From Amia ocellicauda (lineage: Eukaryota; Chordata; Actinopteri; Amiiformes; Amiidae), in NCBI RefSeq assembly GCF_036373705.1, contig NC_089852.1:28942707-29006706 (forward strand): DNA of 64,000 nucleotides. The letters are read 5' to 3'. The notes below the pieces were generated by a model. It was not told the origin of the DNA. It worked only from the letters and a program-made list of their open reading frames with translations, and did no database searches. Positions 57,846 to 64,000 of the stretch are shown here, in pieces (within the stretch, counting starts at the first letter, position 1; every line of letters starts with the position of its first letter). Position numbers and translations under genes: made by a program.

Positions 57846-59673
57846 GAGCAGGGAGAAAGTGTGTACATGTGTGGGGAGCTGGGTTGGGGGGGGGATCTGG
57901 AGAACAGCAGCTGATAAATAATGCAGAGCAGTCGTGTCTAGACTGGCGACAGTACGGCCGGGCCACACAGAGCTGGGCAGAGTGCACACACAGGGCACAC
58001 AGAGACTGCATCCAGAACACCAGGCCTGGATCCTCACTGGCACAAACCAGCACTCCCACACTGCCCACATCACACTTACAACGGGCCCTGTCCCTGGCTT
58101 TGCAGCACTGCACTGTGCCAACACCTGACCACAGACTGTTAATGCAAACCAAGGAATCCATGCAAAGCACCCTGCCGCTGCATGCAAACAAGCAGCTCTG
58201 GCGGAGAGCGGCCTGCCCTCAGAGACAGTAACAGGGAGACACGGCACAGATCCCCAGCATACTGACGCACACAGCACAGCTACACATAACAGAGAGAGAC
58301 AGCACAGTGAGACAAACAGCGAAGATCCCCAGCACACAGAGAGACACAGCACACGGATACAGACAACACACTTTGAGAGTGTACACAAACACTGTAGAAC
58401 CCACAACCCTGTACTGGTAAAACCTGCAGCTGCCCCCTCGCAGACCTGACACCACATGGCCCCCACTGCACTTAAAGGGGGTGCACAAACCACAGACCCA
58501 GGGACAAGCCAACAAGAGCACATGGCATCTGCCAAGCACACTACTGCAAATCTGCTTTGTTCACCAAATGCAGGACACAGTGAGGCTGCAAGAGAGGACA
58601 CCAGTACAGACGGAGTGTTACAATCCTCTCTCTCTGTCTCTCATACACACACTAAGACACAAACAGTCCACATCTGCACATATACACACACACGGGTCTG
58701 TCGCTCTGACTACCATTTATTGAATTAAAAACACACACTGCGTCAGGATGCACGTCCAGCAAATGACATCAGCGCCACAACACACTACACTTCAAATCCA
58801 TCAGTGCCACACGGCATCCCCACGCACGGTTCACTGTAGCTCTGCCTCACTCGACCCATTTCACGCACACCTGCGGGTCGCTCTTGCACACCGAAACCGC
58901 GCAGTGACGGCACAGTAGACACACACACACCCCGGGTAGGGATCACAGTGTGGCCGGTCTCATACTATCAGTCCCACCCCCACGGTGCGGCGTACAGACA
59001 GCTGCCGAGATTCCGGTTACTGTATATACCATCATCCACCCCGCCTCCAACTAGCAAAACAAAACCATGAATAATAAAGGACACGCACGCACTGACCAGC
59101 CGCACCCCCCCGTTTTCTCCCGTTAATAATGCGCTTAACCACATTAAAAGTACCCCTGTAGCCCTAGTGAATTAAAATCGGCAAAGCCTAGGCAGGGTAT
59201 GCAACAGCATCGGCAGCGAGCTAGCTTGGTAGCTGCCTAACAGATGCATATATAGGAATATTAATATATATGTGTATATTTTGGAAAACAAGCGCACACA
59301 CCCTTTCGTCTCATGCAACACATAACCCCCTTCCCCCCCTCCATCACCCCCAGTCCTGCACAGCACTGTTCGGGTGTCAACCCTTAGTAATACCCCTTTG
59401 CCCCTATCTCTGCCTCTGAGCCCCAGTCCTGCATGGCACCGCTCGGGTCTCAGGCCTGGGTAATACCCCCTGCCCCTGCCCTGCCCCCCAGTCCCACCGG
59501 CGACAGAAGGCGCAGCGCAGCGTGTTTACCGTGTGGTTCACTCCCCACATCAGGACGCTGAGGATGGGCTCGCTGGCTCGGAACAATTTCACTTTTTGGC
59601 CTATAAAGTGTTTCTTTTTCGTCTTGGTTTTACTTGCGCTCACCGCCGCCGCGCTGGTGCAATTAGATGACAT
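51354..59673 (-). CDS. pip4k2b: PIP4K2B, phosphatidylinositol 5-phosphate 4-kinase type 2 beta
   Basis: Ten coding exons on the minus strand, in transcript order: 59673-59530, 57310-57213, 56778-56682, 56084-55932, 52941-52795, 52550-52512, 52343-52230, 52068-51807, 51695-51592 and 51434-51354. They join in frame to 412 residues (human 416; the gap is in the variable N-terminus). The kinase fold shows [65 protein letters not shown] and the [18 protein letters not shown] metal-binding and activation-loop segment. It makes PI(4,5)P2 from PI5P and acts in cytosol and nucleus. The TRNVF motif (about residues 196-200), linked to GTP use by PIP4K2B, is intact. An acidic insert rich in Glu follows the MDYSLL region. 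An in-frame ATG lies 11 codons upstream, but the chosen start matches MSSNCTS of the family. Intron 4 carries nested LINEs. Confidence 0.95.
52096..52141. repeat. (GA)n microsatellite in PIP4K2B intron 7
   Basis: About 22 GA units. On the transcript it reads (CT)n, close upstream of the exon ending at 52068. Confidence 0.95.
53010..55790 (+). mobile_element. decayed LINE in PIP4K2B intron 4, host of a nested insertion
   Basis: On the plus strand, broken coding of a non-LTR retrotransposon is seen: endonuclease end [14 protein letters not shown] (about 53170), RT start [20 protein letters not shown] (about 53887), WNQGLI at 54030, and, after an interruption, [20 protein letters not shown] (about 54866), [11 protein letters not shown] and a C-terminal [16 protein letters not shown] region near 55530. 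Many stops make it dead. Its exact clade is uncertain. It is antisense to PIP4K2B. Confidence 0.75.
54036..54835 (-). mobile_element. Rex1-like LINE 3' fragment nested in the other LINE
   Basis: On the minus strand the frame gives [15 protein letters not shown] (about 54600), then [18 protein letters not shown] and [16 protein letters not shown] in other frames, the typical 3' coding end of Rex1/CR1-type elements. The left edge, its 3' end, carries tandem TTGGA units, as such elements end in short repeats. It splits the RT coding of the host LINE. Confidence 0.7.
56891..57060. repeat. minisatellite with 87-base period in PIP4K2B intron 2
   Basis: The unit AAACACAGCACTATACTACA... begins at 56891 and again at 56978, with a partial third start near 57049. 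The flanks are the same ACTACACTGCAC low-complexity sequence. Confidence 0.75.
57788..57841. repeat. (GA)n microsatellite in PIP4K2B intron 1
   Basis: About 27 GA units. Confidence 0.95.
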
Positions 59674-60240
59674 GCTTCTGGCTGCTGGATATTTATATAT
59701 ATACACCTATATTTGTATTTGATGGATTGATTTATGTATCCTTCTCCTCCTCCTCCTCCTCCTCCCTCTTCTCACTCTGACTGGAAATAAATTAGATGTT
59801 CAATAAAACTGCTTCTCTTCCAGCGGGGCGGTGACTGTGACTGTAACTGAGCGCTTTCGCATGTTCCTCCGTGATCCACCCAGCTCGGAGCCCAGGCGGC
59901 GCAGCCCGGGAGGGAGAGGCGGTGTGTCGTTGCGAGTCTCCGGCCTCCGTCAGTGTGGGGCGATACTGTCCGCCCTGCCCTCGCCTCCTGCCGCTTCGGT
60001 ACCGGTTCACGCACAGCGGGAGACGGCCGGAGAGCAGATGTGGGTTTTTATTGCTTGTATTTTAATCCCATATTGATGCGCGTCCGACTGCCGGTTGTTG
60101 TTACCAGGTTCGGGGGCTCCAAGATGGCGTCGGGTGGAAACCGGGCTCTAGCGCCCCCTCAAGCGGCGGAGGAGGATGGGGGGACACAGCACCCTCTAGC
60201 GGGCGAGAGGAGGCGCTTGCGGGGAGAGGGACTGGTAAAA
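59674..60240 (-). promoter_or_regulatory. PIP4K2B CpG-rich promoter region
   Basis: A GC- and CpG-rich block lies upstream of the PIP4K2B start. It holds CCAAGATGGCGTC (60119-60131), a strong YY1-type site often found at transcription starts, and two CTCF-like sequences (TAGCGCCCCCT at about 60149 and CAGCACCCTCTAGCGG at about 60186). A (CCT)n tract lies at about 59742-59765. Confidence 0.5.
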
Positions 60241-61422
60241 TGTACACCATTGAATTCGAATGGAAATAGTCCGATTCATTATTGATGTTATAAATTGGAC
60301 AAAACCTTAAGTGTTGACCTCGTCACTGCAGGTCAGGTCTATAAGCCGATCAATATAAATATACAGGGAGTGAAGCCTTTAGGAACGGGCAGCCTGTTCC
60401 AGTTTGATCATTTAACTCACTTAAGTAACACAGCAGCCGGTCAGACAGGAAGTGGCAGTGTCTGTGTGTAACAATGGTCAGGACTGTGGCTCCCCAGGAC
60501 CAGGGGCAGCGCTGCGTGGAGCCTCTCGCTGCTCAGCAAGGCTGCTGTTCCCTGCATAAGCTCCCCACCGCAGCACGCCGAGGTGCTGTGAAAAACTCCT
60601 ACCCCAGGAGGGACACGACAGTGGGACTGAACCTGTTTTTGGGCAACACGTGTCTCAGCACTGAGAGCATAGGGCCACCCCAGTGATAGGGCCGCCCCAA
60701 AGGCCAGCACCGGCAGGTCATCTCCCTCACACTGTCCCACCACGTACCCAGCACAAACCCTGCTAACTGAACTGCTTATGACACAATTACAGGCCTGTGT
60801 GTAAAATTCAAGTGTTTAATATTCCAGGCAAAAAAAAACTAAAGAGAAACAATGTTACAATTGTTTTAATAAAAAAAAAAAACCTGTACAAATATACACA
60901 TAGTAAGTCAGAGACTTGATTGCTGGTGTTCAAAGTCTGTAAGAGGACAGTTTTCCTGCAGATTTGTAGAAAAAGACAGTGACATCAGAGCCCCCTTTTA
61001 ACAGGACAGAAAGGCATTGTCCAGGCTGGAGAGGGGTCTGACTGGAGCAGATTCACCCCGAGCAGACTGGAAGAAGGGATGGAGGCGGGGGCTGTGTAGG
61101 TGGGGGGCCTGATGCCATGGGAGTTAAAGGAGGTCTGTGGTTTCGAAGCGCTGAACAGCTCAGGAGGACAGGAACAGATCTCTCCCTCTCTGGGTGGGGG
61201 GCAGAGCAGCTCTCCAGAAGCAATCAATCCATTGATCAACAGATGAATCACAATGGCTGATAAACAGCAGCCTGTTCCTGCAGCCACAGTCATTGTACTC
61301 GCCAATTTCTCTAAACTAAACTACAGACAGGGATCACCATGAAAAGGCGCTATATATATGAAACATCTCTTTCTCTCCCAGTTTGCTGGTTTCTTTCTCC
61401 ATCAGCCCCCCATTCCCTCTCT
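60241..61422. other. PIP4K2B-CWC25 intergenic region and CWC25 3' UTR
   Basis: About 1.2 kb between the PIP4K2B promoter and the CWC25 stop. It should include the CWC25 3' UTR. A 100-codon minus-strand frame at 60441-60743 has no recognisable content. Confidence 0.5.
60812..60817 (-). terminator. CWC25 polyadenylation signal candidate (ATTAAA)
   Basis: TTTAAT on plus reads ATTAAA on minus, a common variant signal, about 610 bases past the CWC25 stop. No closer canonical AATAAA was seen. Confidence 0.3.
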
Positions 61423-63937
61423 CTATCTCCTCATGAAGTTCTTCTCAAGAGCAGCGGGGGTCCTCTGTAAGGAGTGGATGTTCCTCTTCACTCTGTCCTC
61501 CAGAGAGGAGGTGGAAGCACTCTCCAGCTTCATGTCACTGCAGAGAGAGAGAGAGAGAGATAAGCAGTGCAGTCAAACAAACATCACTCTCACTGGCACG
61601 TATCTGTGGTCAGTCTGAACATGGCAGTGTGGGTATTTGTGCAGCGTGACTGTGTGCAGGGTGTGGTCGTCAGTCAGCACAGGGCGGCGAGGGACTCACT
61701 GGATGAACTTGCCGGCCTGGCCGTGGCCAGTCTGGGCCTCGCGCTTGCGCTCACGCTCCTCCTCCTGCTGGTAGCGCTGCACGTTGCCCGCCCGGTCTTC
61801 ATCTCTCCAGCGGGCGAAATCCATCATCTCCTTCCGCCGGCGCTCCAGCTCCTCCGCAGACAGACGCCTGCCGGACAGACACACAGACAGTCACACACAT
61901 GCAGAGCAAGAAACAAACAGTCACAGACCGACACATGGAGATCAGAGTGACAGGGACAGGCAGACACAGATGCACATGCAGGGAGTGCTGTGTGGTGGGA
62001 GTGCAGGGTCAGTGTATGGCTTACTTGGTGTGGCTGCCGTTGTGCCGTTTGTGAGTGCGCTCCTTGGGGGGTGATGGGCTCCGGCCTCTGCGCACCGCCC
62101 TGCTGTCACTGTGGGCACTGCAGGGGGACAACAACACTTGTTACACCCTGACACACAATAATATGGATTGTATTCTGTATTACACACTTATACACATAAT
62201 TGTATTACACACTGAAGCTCTGCATTACATAGACAGGTCAGCTGACATCACACAGTAACAGTCAGCACTGGTCACTCCTTCTTCAGTCCCTGTGGCACTG
62301 TCCATGTCAGTGCATTAGCAATACTCCTGTGATGAAACCCTGCTCTGAATGGGACAGACAGACAGACTCACTGTTTACTGTGTGCGGGGGGAGATGCTCC
62401 CCTCTTCCCCTTCTCCTGCCGGCTGCTGTGGCCCGAGTTCTTGTGTGGTGAGCAGGAGCGGCTGCGTGACCTCCCCCTGGCCAGGCCTGCTGCCCCCTGC
62501 TGCACGGGAGGAGACACTGCATGCGCACGGCTGCCATTTGACGGGAGCTGGTGGAAGAGACGGCAGAATGATCAATCAACTCAACTGATGAGCCAGTGAG
62601 TGAATTAAATCTGATCAGCCAGTCGGTTGGTCAGATTCAGTCACTCATCTAATCAGTCAGTCTGTCTTGTCACTTTTGGAGTGAGAGAGGGGGAGAGGAG
62701 GATGAGAGAGAGAGGAGGTGCAGTACTCACCTGCAGCCCATACCCAGCCAAACGGGCAAGCGAGGCATGAAGAGAGGGGCTGGCAGCTCTTCGTTCAGAC
62801 CTGAAACACATACACACACACACGCCGTTAGCATTCTGACACACTCGGAGACAGTGAGACACATACAGACACACAAACACAGACACTGCCCGTACCGAGG
62901 CCGCTGCTCCTCAGCGCTGCTGGACTCGTCCTCACTGGAGCTGTGCTTCCGCCGCCGCTCCTTCCTACGCTTCTTCTTTTCCTTCTCTTTCTTGTCCTTC
63001 TTGTCTTTCTTCTTTTTCTTTTTCTCCTTCCCCTTCATGTCCAGGTTCTGCTGCAGCTGTGGGGCGGAGGGGACAGGGACACAGGGTGAGTGAGGGCTGG
63101 GGGCTCACAGCCAGCAGAGTAAACAACATTACAACACAAACACCCCCACACACAGGTTACACAACACAGATTCAAGCTCAGACAGACCACAGACTGGATA
63201 TATAAACGCAAAGACAGGTAGAGAGTCTGTTCACCATGGCTTTGATCTTCTTCATCTTCACAGGGTTGGTCAGCACCTCCCTCTTCTTCTCCTCCTCCCG
63301 TTTTCTAAAATCGAGGACAACAACGATTAACAAAGAGGAAAAAGCCGGGTGGCCACAGTGGCAGCATTGCAGTACTTTAATCCCGAAAACCCTCCCCCCA
63401 GCTCACCGGATGAGGAATAGCGGGTCCTCTCGGATCTTGGCAGCGATGTCCAGCATGTTGGCAGTGGTGGGGGGGGCATTGAAGATGGAGCCGGGCAGCA
63501 GGCCAGTCTGGGTGGAGGGGCCGGCCTCTGGCTCCTCGTACTGCTGGGTGATCTGGCGGTCGATGGGCCGGCCAAGCAGGTACTCGTCCCGGGACACCTG
63601 GCCGCCCGGGCCCTGGTACATCCAGTCCAGGCGGTCATCTTTTTTCCTGTCGAAAAACACATGCACAATTACAGACAGGCACACACGCACAAACTGAATT
63701 TCACACACACGGACGCAGACGCGGTTAGAGAATGACCGCGTGGGCAAGACGGTGTGGTGCATACTTGACGGCGCCGGTCTCCTGGGCGTATCTCTGGATC
63801 TCCTCCCGGGCTCGCTCCTCCCGCAGCTCTTTCTGCAGCTCCTCAATCTTGCGCACCTCGGCCTCATGGCGCTGCTCTGCCTTCCACACGCGCTCAATGT
63901 TCTTCAGAGTCTGGGGGTGCCAGCTCTTCTTCAGGTT
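61423..63937 (-). CDS. cwc25: CWC25, spliceosome-associated protein (first exon outside the window)
   Basis: Ten exons on the minus strand, in transcript order: 63937-63765, 63646-63407, 63304-63235, 63056-62896, 62800-62731, 62547-62372, 62117-62025, 61867-61700 and 61537-61423, which is nine seen here; the short first exon (MGGGDL in human) lies beyond 64000. The visible 421 residues start NLKKSWHPQTLKNIERVWKA, the Cir_N-type N-terminus, then LDWMYQGPGGQVSRDEYLLG and AAKIREDPLFLIR. A lysine-rich stretch, an Arg/Ser/Pro/His-rich region, RRKEMMDFARWRDEDR and a C-terminal KLESASTSSLEDRVKRNI follow, all as in the family. CWC25 joins the activated spliceosome and promotes the first catalytic step of splicing in the nucleus. 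Some donors are weak (GTATGC, GTACGG). It is tandem with PIP4K2B, as in human. Confidence 0.93.
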
Positions 63938-63951
63938 CTGTGGGGTTTAGG

Positions 63952-64000
63952 ACATTATTAGTTAATTTAAGGGTTTCAGTTAAGTTATTGAGAGCTCGGT
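63952..64000 (-). mobile_element. start of another hAT-type MITE, cut by the window edge
   Basis: The sequence AATTTAAGGGTTTCAG...AATTGAGAGCTCGG-like matches the inner right half of the copy at 49346-49646. It lies in CWC25 intron 1 and continues outside the window. Confidence 0.45.

Noticed and set aside
57762-58601. 279-codon minus-strand frame in PIP4K2B intron 1
   Set aside because: It is Cys- and Ser/Leu-rich low complexity made by ACAC-type and (GA)n repeats, with no domain.
60441-60743. 100-codon minus-strand frame between CWC25 and PIP4K2B
   Set aside because: No similarity recognised and no clear splice sites; it probably lies beyond the CWC25 3' end.

Overview
The window is nuclear DNA from a vertebrate, most likely a ray-finned fish. 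The support is five intron-containing genes with GT-AG introns, Tc1, hAT, RTE-like and Rex1-like transposons, fish-type V-SINE tails, and many (AAT)n and (GA)n microsatellites. The repeat set reminds me of gar, bowfin or sturgeon more than of a typical teleost, but that is an impression and was not tested.

Five protein-coding genes could be assembled exon by exon, with reading frame kept across every junction: CISD3 (+, 18.4-19.9 kb), PCGF2 (-, 21.9-24.9 kb), PSMB3 (+, 44.6-46.7 kb), PIP4K2B (-, 51.4-59.7 kb) and CWC25 (-, 61.4-63.9 kb, first exon beyond the right edge). Their order and orientation match the CISD3-PCGF2-PSMB3-PIP4K2B-CWC25 block of human chromosome 17q12 as I know it. CISD3 and PCGF2 are convergent. 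PIP4K2B and CWC25 are in tandem on the minus strand. The genes do unrelated housekeeping or chromatin jobs: mitochondrial 2Fe-2S protein, PRC1 RING subunit, 20S proteasome beta-3, PI5P 4-kinase and step-one splicing factor. They look like a conserved neighbourhood, not a pathway.

Region by region: 1-16.8 kb has no gene I can support. It holds microsatellites, a 29-bp-arm hairpin and a decayed RTE-like LINE at about 10.9-12.6 kb. 16.8-18.1 kb holds three hAT-type MITEs packed against CISD3. 18.4-24.9 kb holds CISD3 and PCGF2. 26.5-43.3 kb is a gene-free stretch with AT-rich repeats, small GC-rich patches, a perfect 36-bp-arm hairpin at 39.76 kb and a strong CTCF-like motif at 41.9 kb. 43.3-44.6 kb is a YY1-motif-rich region and the PSMB3 promoter. 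46.9-49.7 kb holds a deleted hAT element, a deleted Tc1 element and another MITE. The PIP4K2B intron at 52.9-55.9 kb holds a LINE copy with a second, antisense Rex1-like LINE inserted in it.

I found no new multi-gene system. The points most worth a second look are the isolated start codon of PSMB3, a microsatellite serving as a PSMB3 polypyrimidine tract, a glycine run added near the end of PCGF2, the two long perfect hairpins, the YY1 cluster with an overlapping 143-codon open frame upstream of PSMB3, and the convergent CTCF-like motifs around CISD3/PCGF2.
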